A stretch of 12,797 nt of DNA from an uncultured Phaeodactylibacter sp. (GTDB lineage Bacteria > Bacteroidota > Bacteroidia > Chitinophagales > Saprospiraceae), in assembly GCA_913062745.1 (NCBI GenBank), contig CAJXXJ010000036.1, positions 1-12,797 of the forward strand, given 5' to 3'. Positions 1-8,030 of the stretch are shown here, piece by piece (within the stretch, counting starts at the first letter, position 1; every line of letters starts with the position of its first letter). Under the pieces are notes generated by a model that saw only the letters and a list, made by a program, of their open reading frames with translations, was not told the DNA's origin and did not search any database. The translations under genes and the position numbers were made by a program.

Positions 1-256
1 TTTCGGTTTTCCAGACACCGCCGGAGGAAGTGGCTACGTAATACACCGCCCGGTTGTCCGGGTGTACAGCAAAGTCGGAAATCCGCCCGGAAGTCAGGGC
101 CGGGCCTATGCAGCGGAATTGCAGGCCGCCGAGCGCTGCTTCTTCCAGATAGTGCTTTTGCGCTTCCGTATCGCCTGCTCCTTTTTTCTTTTGGGCATAC
201 AGAGGTGCCGATAGCAGCAGGGCTATCATCGTCAAATATGCAATCAGTACTCTCAT
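1..256 (-). CDS. Secreted BNR/sortilin-type beta-propeller protein, N-terminal part only
   Basis: Only the first 85 codons are in the window; the gene continues past the left edge. The ATG at 254-256 (minus) begins a typical Sec signal peptide: Met-Arg-Val, a hydrophobic stretch at about residues 3-19, and a likely cleavage at Tyr-Ala/Gln near residue 21. The mature start is Lys- and Gln-rich. From residue 46 the sequence (QFRCIGPALTSGRISDFAV, then HPDN and YYVATSSGGVWKT) matches the opening blade of the large BNR-repeat or VPS10/sortilin-like proteins common in Bacteroidota. These are often annotated as glycosyl hydrolases although enzymatic activity is rarely shown. Family members are usually around a thousand residues with a propeller built of Asp-box repeats. 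It is probably exported to the periplasm or beyond. It lies in the same direction as the mechanosensitive channel gene, 86 bases downstream of it; I see no clear promoter or terminator in that gap. Assignment rests on the first propeller motif only. Confidence 0.72.
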   Translation of the reverse strand, partial: MRVLIAYLTMIALLLSAPLYAQKKKGAGDTEAQKHYLEEAALGGLQFRCIGPALTSGRISDFAVHPDNRAVYYVATSSGGVWKTE

Positions 257-342
257 TTGAAAAAATGTATTGGTTAGATCAAGAGTACTAATTTAGGCAT
301 TCAGCCCGGTATACACCTCACGAAAACCTGCAATGCTGTTTG

Positions 343-1989
343 TTAATGGCTTTTGCCTTTACCATTCGCCATTCTGGAGTGAGCGGCATAGGCTTTCATG
401 CGTGCATCTATCTCTTCCTGTGTCTGCGGATAGTGCGGCGTAGTGGGCGTAGTGCCGGGAAATTCTTCCACGTGCATCGTCTGTGTCGGGAAAGCAAAGC
501 GTACGCCGAGCGCTTTAGCCAGCCGTAGTATTTCGAGCATGATTTCATGGCGTGCCCGGATTTCTTCGGACCAGGTGGGCACATCAAAGAAGATATAAAA
601 CAGGATGTCCAGCGAATGGGCGCCGAAGCCGTTGAGGCGTACCTCGTGAAAGTCTTTCCAGGTATCCGGATGCTTGGCCACAATCCCTTTTAGCCCTTTG
701 ACAAACTGCTCGATCAGCTCCGGAGGAGTATCGTAGGTGATCGAGAGTGTGGTGCTGTAGCGGCGGTACTTACGCAGCCCGAAATTGTCCACTACCATAT
801 CCGCCAGCTTGCCATTGGGCACATACACCAGTGAATTGGCGAAGGTGCGTACCCGCGTGGAACGGAAGCCAACCTCTTCCACCGTACCATCTACGCCGCC
901 AAAGTTGATCCAGTCGCCAATCTGGAAAGGCTTATCCAGGAAAATGGTCAGGGAGCCAAAAAGATTCTTGATGGTATCCTGAGCGGCCAGTGCAATGGCC
1001 AGGCCGCCGATAGAGATGCCGGCGATAAGGGTGGTGATGTCCACCTGAAACAGCCGCAGAGCCTGTATCATGGCACCGGCGAAGATGAGAAACTGAACGC
1101 CGCGCTTAATGACGGGCAGCAGTTGTTCGTCCATTTTGCTTTCCGTGCGCTCCGCTGCTTTTTCTGCGTAAAGCAGTACCACGTCGAGCGCGCGCAGCAG
1201 GATAGCCACTACAAGCAGCAATGATATAATGCGGATGACTACGATGGCAAAATTGGAGGCTTCGATGGGCAGCTGCAGCGGCGGCAGGAATAGTTTGATC
1301 AGCCAGAGCACGACCAGTACGCTCACGAGCCGCGCTATCGTCCAGACCAATTCGGGCGGTACCAGCGCAGGGTAAAGGCGGGAATGGCTGAGCTTGCGCA
1401 CAATGGGCCGCAGCACCCGGCTAAGCACAAAGTGCACTCCAATGGCCAGCAGCAGGATGACGAGCAGGCCGACGAGCTGCCAGGCTTCCAGGCCCAGGAT
1501 TTCCCGCTCTCCCACTATGGGCGCCAGCCGCATCAGCAGGTCGGCTCCGAAAGGATAGACCTCCTCGTGCAGCTCGTCGATTTTGGTGACCGTCTCTTCG
1601 GAGTAGCGCCATTGATCGCCGTCTCTCTCCAGGTATACCTGCGGCAGCTCATTGGGGAAAGGCGTGAATACCGCCTGCATGACCGTGGAGTCGAGGTAGT
1701 CCGCTTCGCGCGGAATGCGGTTAAAGCGCATGTACAGGCCCTTGCCGTCGTAAATTTGCTTCAGCTTGATGGCCAGGCGTACCCGCTGCAGGCTGTCCCC
1801 TGTTTCGGGCAGTGCCTGGGCGGCCAGCGCCGGGCGGTAGGAGTCCGGCTGCAGATAGTAGAGGTGTACGTAGGCGGCGTTGTAGGGGGTCTCCAGGGTT
1901 ATGGGCGGAGCTTCCTGCTGCTGTGCTTGCAGGGTGGCAGGGATAAGGAGTACCAGGCCAATCAGGAGAAGGAAAAGTGTACGAGGCAT
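343..1989 (-). CDS. MscS-family mechanosensitive ion channel with extracytoplasmic N-terminal domain
   Basis: A small-conductance mechanosensitive channel of the inner membrane, which opens under membrane tension to release solutes on hypo-osmotic shock. I chose the ATG at 1989 (548 residues). An in-frame TTG at 2010 is also open, but it overlaps the likely transcription start, and the ATG gives a clean signal peptide (MPRTLF, a Leu/Ile stretch, then Ala-Gln-Ala near residue 22). Residues 23-165 form a soluble, presumably periplasmic domain of no recognised family. Hydrophobic segments follow at about 171-190, 215-236, 247-274 and 300-316. The pore helix at about 320-345 carries the Gly/Ala-rich pattern GISIGGLAIALAAQD, followed by NLFGSLTIFLDKPFQIGDWI, the hallmark of the MscS TM3 and beta-domain start. 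The cytoplasmic part ends in the expected alpha/beta domain, then a hydrophilic tail rich in Thr, Pro and Lys. It is longer than E. coli MscS (286 residues) because of the N-terminal half. A perfect -7 box lies 24 bases upstream. Confidence 0.93.
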   Translation of the reverse strand: MPRTLFLLLIGLVLLIPATLQAQQQEAPPITLETPYNAAYVHLYYLQPDSYRPALAAQALPETGDSLQRVRLAIKLKQIYDGKGLYMRFNRIPREADYLDSTVMQAVFTPFPNELPQVYLERDGDQWRYSEETVTKIDELHEEVYPFGADLLMRLAPIVGEREILGLEAWQLVGLLVILLLAIGVHFVLSRVLRPIVRKLSHSRLYPALVPPELVWTIARLVSVLVVLWLIKLFLPPLQLPIEASNFAIVVIRIISLLLVVAILLRALDVVLLYAEKAAERTESKMDEQLLPVIKRGVQFLIFAGAMIQALRLFQVDITTLIAGISIGGLAIALAAQDTIKNLFGSLTIFLDKPFQIGDWINFGGVDGTVEEVGFRSTRVRTFANSLVYVPNGKLADMVVDNFGLRKYRRYSTTLSITYDTPPELIEQFVKGLKGIVAKHPDTWKDFHEVRLNGFGAHSLDILFYIFFDVPTWSEEIRARHEIMLEILRLAKALGVRFAFPTQTMHVEEFPGTTPTTPHYPQTQEEIDARMKAYAAHSRMANGKGKSH

Positions 1990-2012
1990 TTTCAATGGCG
2001 TTTGGTGCAAAG

Positions 2013-2020
2013 CAAAATTA
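2013..2020 (-). promoter_or_regulatory. Candidate -7 promoter box for the MscS-family gene
   Basis: Read on the minus strand this is TAATTTTG, an exact match to the Bacteroidota primary-sigma -7 element TAnnTTTG. About 20 bases upstream is a T-rich stretch rather than a clean TTG -33 element. The predicted transcript start falls near 2005, only a short distance before the ATG at 1989. This argues against the TTG at 2010 as the start codon. The match is read directly from the sequence; activity is inferred. Confidence 0.5.
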
Positions 2021-2053
2021 GCAACTCGTATCTTAGGGGAAAAATATTACCGT

Positions 2054-2251
2054 ATGAGCTTTTGGCTTAAAGCCTGTTTATTCCTGTTTTATGCACTGCC
2101 GCACGGATGGCAGCCGGCAACCGAATCCGGATAATGAGTGCTCCGCCATTTCCACCGGCGGGGCCGCTTTGATCAGCTGCATGGAGGCACCTTTTGGCTG
2201 CCCTCCGACCACCTGCCGGTTTTCGTGGAAATTGCCCTGCCGGAATGGTGA
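2054..2251 (+). pseudogene. Remnant of a secreted endonuclease/exonuclease/phosphatase (EEP) gene
   Basis: One reading frame holds two pieces separated by adjacent stops (TAA at 2132, TGA at 2135). The first piece (2054-2131) begins MSFWLKACLFLFYALP and looks like a Sec signal peptide. The second (2138-2248) reads VLRHFHRRGRFDQLHGG and then FWLPSDHLPVFVEIALPEW before a TGA at 2249-2251. The SDHLPVxVEIAL ending is the usual C-terminal signature of EEP-fold nucleases and phosphatases: the Asp and His of SDH are metal-site and catalytic residues, and proteins of this family typically stop within about ten residues of it. An intact member would have some 250-350 residues, so the body between signal peptide and C-terminus is missing. 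I read it as an internally deleted, dead gene. The C-terminal match is the strong part; linking the signal-peptide-like piece to the same gene is inference. It lies between the divergent channel gene and the SRPBCC gene. Confidence 0.42.
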
Positions 2252-2296
2252 ACCCTGGCAGCGCATGGCCGTTGTGCAGAAAGCAAATTATAAGAG

Positions 2297-2737
2297 ATGA
2301 ATATCAAACTAACAGCAGAGGTAAAGGGAAACTACCGGGATATCATGCAGCGGTTCGACCGGCAGCTGTTTGAAGCGCTGGCACCGAAGCAGGGCAAGAT
2401 TGAAATTGTGAAATTTACCGGTTCCAAAAAGGGGGATCAGGTGCACCTGCGCTTTCTCAGCCCGATCCGCGCCGACTGGATCAGCGATATTACGGAAGAT
2501 GGAGTGGATGAAGAAGAAGCTTACTTTGTGGATGAAGGGGTGAAACTCCCGTTTCCACTCCGCTACTGGCGGCATAAACACATTGTGCGGAAACTGACGG
2601 AGCACACCTCTTTGATTGTAGATGATATCACCTACCGGGGGCCAAATAAACTAGTGAGTGTGTTGATGTACCCTGCTGTATATGCGGGGTTTTACCCCCG
2701 CAAAAATATCTATCAGGATTATTTCGGGAAGCCGTAA
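2297..2737 (+). CDS. SRPBCC-fold (START/Bet v1-like) ligand-binding protein
   Basis: A 146-residue protein without signal peptide or membrane segment, hence probably cytoplasmic. The ATG at 2297 is the only sensible start. The sequence has the features of the Bacteroidota SRPBCC family: an opening strand (IKLTAEVKGNY), an amphipathic helix (RDIMQRFDRQLFEAL), the strand GKIEIVKFTGSKKGDQVHLRF, the segment LSPIRADWISDIT, a pair of strands, and a final helix-like part near SVLMYPAVYAGFYPRK. The fold makes a deep hydrophobic pocket for lipids or other small ligands; the ligand cannot be told from sequence. Length and the acidic loop DGVDEEEAYFVDEG fit close Bacteroidota homologues usually annotated only as SRPBCC family protein. 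It stands alone on its strand, 45 bases after the EEP remnant. Its stop is followed within six bases by the left arm of an inverted-repeat element. Confidence 0.8.
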   Translation: MNIKLTAEVKGNYRDIMQRFDRQLFEALAPKQGKIEIVKFTGSKKGDQVHLRFLSPIRADWISDITEDGVDEEEAYFVDEGVKLPFPLRYWRHKHIVRKLTEHTSLIVDDITYRGPNKLVSVLMYPAVYAGFYPRKNIYQDYFGKP

Positions 2738-2742
2738 AAAAA

Positions 2743-2887
2743 GAGGGTCAGTTTCCCATTTTCTTACTGAAGTAGTATCCCAAAGCAATAAATACTACAC
2801 TTCTTGTAGTTCCGGCTATTTCCAGCTCGAAAGCGGGAAAAGCCTGTTTTTTGACTTCAGTAATTGAAAACTGGTCTACTGACCCTC
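2743..2887. repeat. 145-bp element with imperfect 31/34-bp terminal inverted repeats (MITE-like or IS remnant)
   Basis: The left arm (2743-2773) begins GAGGGTCAGT and ends TACTGAAGT. The reverse complement of the right arm (2854-2887) also begins GAGGGTCAGT and ends TACTGAAGT, with a partly conserved CCA and TTTTC between. Such long matching ends around an 80-base centre with no coding capacity are what a MITE or an internally deleted insertion sequence leaves behind. The centre has its own smaller hairpin: GAAGTAGTAT near 2769-2778 against ATACTACACTTC at 2792-2803. I see no convincing target-site duplication, and I cannot name the parent IS family. A transcription-stopping role for the flanking convergent genes is an alternative. 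Confidence 0.55.
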
Positions 2888-3154
2888 GAAAACACCTAAA
2901 AACCCATTAAATCCTGTTTCCTGAGTGCCGGAGCGTGTCTTGCTCTGGCTTTATGAGGTCTGAGATCATTATTAAAAAGACCGGCTTTAACTAGCCTCTC
3001 AAAGCTTTTTATTCCCCTTGTAGAAAAAAAGTTGCCTAGTTTTTGCCGACCCGATCTTAAGCCGCTCGTTTGCGGCGTCATTTTCACATTTGCTTTAGTT
3101 ATTGCCAAAGTTGTGCCAAAAAAGCGAGGCCATGATAGTCAGGTTTTTATGAAT

Positions 3155-3283
3155 TTAGGTATAGCGTAATTGTTCCCAGTGGCGGATTGTGGTTCCAATT
3201 TTGGGAATCCAGGGTGCCAATACCCTGATAAACCGGTCGGGAGCTAAAATGATCAGGCGAATCAGCAGGAAGAAATACGGCAA
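3155..3283 (-). CDS. Possible small single-pass membrane protein downstream of modB
   Basis: A 42-codon frame starting at TTG (3281-3283), nine bases past the modB stop, and ending at TAA 3155-3157. The peptide begins PYFFLLIRLIILAPDRF and continues RVLAPWIPKIG with a final RHWEQLRYT: one hydrophobic segment followed by an amphipathic basic tail. Codon choice (CTG, CGC, GCC, CGG) resembles the real genes here and not the AT-rich gap beside it. The frame is also open upstream inside modB without an ATG. It could be a small translationally coupled protein, an eroded gene end, or chance. I do not recognise it. Confidence 0.22.
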   Translation of the reverse strand: MPYFFLLIRLIILAPDRFIRVLAPWIPKIGTTIRHWEQLRYT

Positions 3284-3291
3284 AAGGGCAG

Positions 3292-3969
3292 TCAGAGCAA
3301 TGCGCGCGTTGCCCGGCGGTTGATGCTGTAGACGAGTACCAAAATGAAAAACGCAAAAGCGACGAGCGCCAGCGCATACTGATTGGCCAGGCCGTAGTTG
3401 AGCGCCTCCACTTCATCGTAGATCGCAATAGAAGCCACTCGGGTGTGTCCCGGGATATTCCCCCCAATCATCAGGATGACGCCAAATTCTCCCACCGTAT
3501 GGGCAAAAGAAAGCACCAGCCCTGTGAGCAGGGCAGGCTTGATATTGGGCAGCAGTACCCGGGTGAGTGTTTGCCAGCGGGATTTGCCCAGGCTATAGGC
3601 TGCTTCTGTGAGATTGCCCGGCAGGTTCTCAAAGCCAGACTGCACCGGCTGTACCATAAACGGGAGGCTGTAGATGATGGAGCCGACCACCAGGCCCGGG
3701 AAGGTGAATACCAACTGCAGGCCAAGCGCAGATTCGAGCCAGCTGCCCAGAGCGGAACGGGGCGAGAAGGCCAGTAGCAAATAAAAGCCCAGGACGGTAG
3801 GCGGAAGGACAAGGGGCATGCTGATGAGAGCTTCCAGCCACGGTTTCCAGCGGCTGCGGCTGTGCGCCAGCGCATAGGCTATAGGGATTCCGATCAGAAT
3901 GAGGAAGAAGGTAGTGGTAGCCGCCAGCTGAAAGGTCAGCCAGAGGGTTTCCCAAAAGGCCGTGGTCAT
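3292..3969 (-). CDS. modB: Molybdate ABC transporter permease ModB
   Basis: The membrane-spanning subunit of the molybdate (possibly tungstate) importer; in the known system it pairs with the periplasmic binding protein ModA and the ATPase ModC. At 225 residues it has the normal ModB length, with hydrophobic segments at about 8-35, 48-68, 85-107, 147-170 and 200-215. The cytoplasmic EAA loop that docks onto the ATPase is clear at residues 122-141 (EAAYSLGKSRWQTLTRVLLP). The motif SFAHTVGEFGVILMIGGNIPG (154-174; key residues T158, G160, E161, G169-170 and P173) is typical of ModB. Its ATG overlaps the stop of the upstream MobA-type gene by four bases (ATGA), so the two are translationally coupled. 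Neither modA nor modC adjoins: upstream is cofactor biosynthesis and downstream an AT-rich gap. The partner subunits must be elsewhere, or the importer may not be functional. Confidence 0.93.
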   Translation of the reverse strand: MTTAFWETLWLTFQLAATTTFFLILIGIPIAYALAHSRSRWKPWLEALISMPLVLPPTVLGFYLLLAFSPRSALGSWLESALGLQLVFTFPGLVVGSIIYSLPFMVQPVQSGFENLPGNLTEAAYSLGKSRWQTLTRVLLPNIKPALLTGLVLSFAHTVGEFGVILMIGGNIPGHTRVASIAIYDEVEALNYGLANQYALALVAFAFFILVLVYSINRRATRALL

Positions 3970-5132
3970 CCGTCGACTTTCTGCTTAATGATTTCCTGTA
4001 CTTCTGCCTTCTCTTCGGGGGTGTTGACGTTGCGCAGCGTGTCCGGCTGTTCTGCATCCAGCAGCTCCACATCTGAATTGATCAGCACTTTGCGCGGGCA
4101 GGAGTAGCCCTGTGCCAGAAACTGCAGCAATACCGGGTATGCCCGGGGCTCCCAAATGGTAATGAGCGGCTCCGGAAACTCTGTCGTGGGGCTGTTGAAG
4201 GCAGTAGCTACGCGCGATGCGTTGCGGTAGCCGACCAGCTGGGAGAGCGTGCTGCCCTCCAGCAGGGGGAGGTCACAGGCAACCACCAGCCAGGCAGCAT
4301 CCGGCTTTTGCCGAAAGGCAGATAAAATGCCGCCGTAGGGGCCCAGTCCGGTGAAGGTGTCCGGCAATGGGTTTTCCAGTTCATTTGCCTGATCAGGCCG
4401 GCAGGAGAACCAGGTTTCCTGGCAGTAGTGGTTGATGAGCTGCCTGACGTAGTCCCGTTGCGGCATGCCGTGGTATTCGATGAGCCCTTTGTCTTCGCCC
4501 ATGCGCTGACTGTGGCCGCCCGCGAGCACCAGGCCGTAGAGGGGGGCAGGCGCCGCGTTGAGTTCTTTTTCGATGAAAAGCGGGATGCCGGCATCGTCTT
4601 CCAGCTTCATCTGCGGGATGTTATTGAAGCCTTCGAGTGCTTCCTTGAGCCAGGGGAAAGCTTCCTGGACGCCATCCGCCAGCAGGATGAGGCGTACATC
4701 GGTCAGCCGGTCCAGCTTGCGGCGCAGGGAATCTTCTTTTTTCGGATCCACCACTACTATCTGCCGCTTGGCCGGGAAGTGGTTGCCATTGACGATGACG
4801 GCGTCTTGTGCGTTAAAATGCTGCCGGTAATGGTAGGAATCGAGTTCAGCCTTGAATTCAAAGCGATGGTGGGATATGCTGTCGGTATACACCATGCTCG
4901 CTCCGTGCTGCATGGCATCGGGCAGCCCCTCCTCGTCATCAGCGCTTTTGTGGTCGGCGTCTACGTAGCCCACTTCGTACAAATCGCTAAGGCGGTCGAT
5001 AATTGCGTACGCCAGCCGCTGAATATTGCCGCAGGGCGTACCCAGAATAGCCCATTCCCGGCGGTGGAAGTAGCCGTAGTCGGGTCGCGCCAGCTTGGCG
5101 TGTTTCTGATGTTGCTTATCGTTTTCTGCCAT
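3966..5132 (-). CDS. mobA: MobB-like/MobA fusion: molybdenum cofactor nucleotidyltransferase
   Basis: A 388-residue cytoplasmic protein with two parts. Residues 200-388 are a MobA-type nucleotidyltransferase, which attaches GMP from GTP to molybdopterin to make the guanine dinucleotide form of the cofactor. The GTP-binding LAGGHSQRMGEDKG is at 203-216, GPYGGI at 264-269, the metal-site ACDLP at 285-289, and the late NVNTPEE at 368-374. Residues about 24-155 have the outline of a MobB-like P-loop domain: strand WAILGTPCGNIQ, then YEVGYVDADHK, and AVIVNGNHFPAKRQIVVVD. The loop lacks the Gly-Lys-Ser/Thr of a working P-loop, so GTPase activity looks lost. Similar two-part proteins occur in Bacteroidota as NTP transferase domain-containing protein. 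The gene is 104 bases downstream of moaC and overlaps modB. The MobA part is certain in family; the exact substrate (GTP rather than CTP) is inferred. Confidence 0.85.
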   Translation of the reverse strand: MAENDKQHQKHAKLARPDYGYFHRREWAILGTPCGNIQRLAYAIIDRLSDLYEVGYVDADHKSADDEEGLPDAMQHGASMVYTDSISHHRFEFKAELDSYHYRQHFNAQDAVIVNGNHFPAKRQIVVVDPKKEDSLRRKLDRLTDVRLILLADGVQEAFPWLKEALEGFNNIPQMKLEDDAGIPLFIEKELNAAPAPLYGLVLAGGHSQRMGEDKGLIEYHGMPQRDYVRQLINHYCQETWFSCRPDQANELENPLPDTFTGLGPYGGILSAFRQKPDAAWLVVACDLPLLEGSTLSQLVGYRNASRVATAFNSPTTEFPEPLITIWEPRAYPVLLQFLAQGYSCPRKVLINSDVELLDAEQPDTLRNVNTPEEKAEVQEIIKQKVDG

Positions 5133-5159
5133 AGTTCAGCCGATTGGTTTGAAGTGTGT

Positions 5160-5198
5160 TGCAAAACAAAAAACAATTGTAGGGCGGATTGTTTTGCA
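5160..5198. promoter_or_regulatory. 10-bp inverted repeat between moaC and the mobA-type gene
   Basis: TGCAAAACAA at 5160-5169 is exactly mirrored by TTGTTTTGCA at 5189-5198, with a 19-base spacer. It sits in the 104-base gap upstream of the mobA-type gene. The arm length and roughly three-helical-turn centre spacing suit a dimeric regulator; as RNA it would make a weak A/T-rich hairpin. It does not resemble the E. coli ModE operator. The symmetry is seen in the sequence; the role is open. Confidence 0.4.
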
Positions 5199-5236
5199 CG
5201 AGCCGAATAAGATAATAAAGTTGTGGGAGTGTGTCC

Positions 5237-5716
5237 CTATTCCTGCCGCTTGAAATCCCGTTTGCCGCCTTGTTTTTCCATCAGTTTTGTCTCTTTGATC
5301 AGAATGTCGTGGGAAAAAGCTTTGCACATATCGTACACCGTCAACGCAGCCACCGTAGCTCCGGTGAGGGCTTCCATTTCCACTCCTGTTTTAGCGGTAA
5401 CGCGTGCGGTACAGTCAATGATGACTTCCCGCGCCTCATTTACGTGGATTTCCACATCGCAGTTGTCCAGGCTCAGCGGGTGGCAGAGCGGGATCAGCTC
5501 CCCTGTTTTTTTGGAGGCCATGATACCGGCAAGAATAGCGGTTTGGAAGACCGGCCCTTTCTTCGTGTGCAGCTCCTCATGCTCCAGTTGGTCCATGATT
5601 TCATCCCCGAGCACCACCACGCTGCGGGCCCGGGCCATACGTCGGGTGACGGCTTTTTCTCCAACGTTTACCATATTGGGGTTGCCCTCCTGATCGAGGT
5701 GCGTGAATTGGCTCAT
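5237..5716 (-). CDS. moaC: Cyclic pyranopterin monophosphate synthase MoaC
   Basis: The second enzyme of molybdenum cofactor synthesis: it turns the 3',8-cyclo-GTP product of MoaA into cyclic pyranopterin monophosphate, and acts as a soluble hexamer. The 159 residues match the family length (about 160) and nearly every signature is present: MVNVGEKAVTRRMARA (15-30), KKGPVF (52-57), LIPLCHPL (74-81), KTGVEMEAL (109-117) and TVYDMCKA (126-133). By comparison with E. coli MoaC, Asp129 and Lys132 take the place of the catalytic Asp128 and Lys131, and the Lys pair at 52-53 lies where its Lys51 does. The ATG at 5716 is 12 bases after the stop of the methylmalonyl-CoA mutase gene, so it is almost certainly co-transcribed with it. 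The mobA-modB pair follows downstream. The C-terminus is Lys/Arg-rich, as usual. Confidence 0.97.
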   Translation of the reverse strand: MSQFTHLDQEGNPNMVNVGEKAVTRRMARARSVVVLGDEIMDQLEHEELHTKKGPVFQTAILAGIMASKKTGELIPLCHPLSLDNCDVEIHVNEAREVIIDCTARVTAKTGVEMEALTGATVAALTVYDMCKAFSHDILIKETKLMEKQGGKRDFKRQE

Positions 5717-5728
5717 AGTCGTTTAGTT

Positions 5729-7870
<2,142 letters not shown>

Positions 7871-7895
7871 AGGTCGCTTGCTTTTGGTTTGGCTT

Positions 7896-7903
7896 CAAAT
7901 ATA
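7896..7903 (-). promoter_or_regulatory. Candidate -7 promoter box for the mutase-moaC operon
   Basis: On the minus strand this reads TATATTTG, an exact fit to TAnnTTTG. It would start transcription about 15-20 bases before the ATG at 7870. No clean TTG is found 19-21 bases upstream, so the -33 part is weak. If active it would drive the mutase, moaC and perhaps the mobA-modB pair. Confidence 0.48.
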
Positions 7904-8000
7904 GCCCTTCTGTATGGGTTGCCATAGTGTAAGCCTTAAATCTCGGCCGGCGGCGGACAGCGCGCAGCCGGGGCGGGAAGGTAACCAAAAGCAAGCGGGG

Positions 8001-8027
8001 GGCGGGTGAGGAATGTCAATCCCCGCC
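8001..8027 (-). terminator. Possible terminator hairpin after the TonB-type gene
   Basis: Just past the stop of the TonB-type gene, GGCGGG and CCCGCC form a 6-bp GC stem around a 15-base loop. The following minus-strand sequence is C-rich, with only a short run of T further on, so it is a poor intrinsic terminator by the usual rule. Confidence 0.28.
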
Positions 8028-8030
8028 ATC

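Larger units (their letters stand above)
2738..3291. other. AT-rich convergent intergenic region, 554 bases
   Basis: This gap lies between the converging ends of the SRPBCC gene and modB. Its left quarter is an inverted-repeat element (2743-2887). The stretch 2888-3160 is clearly richer in A and T than the genes around it. An open frame on the minus strand (2896-3108, 70 codons, basic) uses codons such as ATA, AGA, AGG and CTA that the neighbouring genes avoid, and it resembles nothing I know. I therefore do not call it a gene. The right end (3155-3291) returns to host-like composition and holds a short possible membrane-protein frame. No tRNA or clear terminator was seen. Confidence 0.6.

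Noticed and set aside
1990..2010. TTG start of the MscS-type gene, seven codons upstream of the chosen ATG
   Set aside because: It lies at the predicted transcription start and weakens the signal peptide; the ATG at 1989 is better on both counts.
1384..2070. Long plus-strand frame (228 codons) opposite the MscS-type gene
   Set aside because: It is antisense to a strongly supported channel gene, has a low-complexity Gln/Val/Arg composition and no recognisable domain; the GC-rich third positions of the real gene keep it open.
2896..3108. 70-codon minus-strand frame in the AT-rich gap
   Set aside because: It has no homology I recognise and codon use unlike the neighbours. It is kept as a composition observation but not called as a gene.
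4428..5210. 260-codon plus-strand frame opposite the mobA-type gene
   Set aside because: It is antisense to a gene with clear MobA motifs, and its own translation has no motif or signal.
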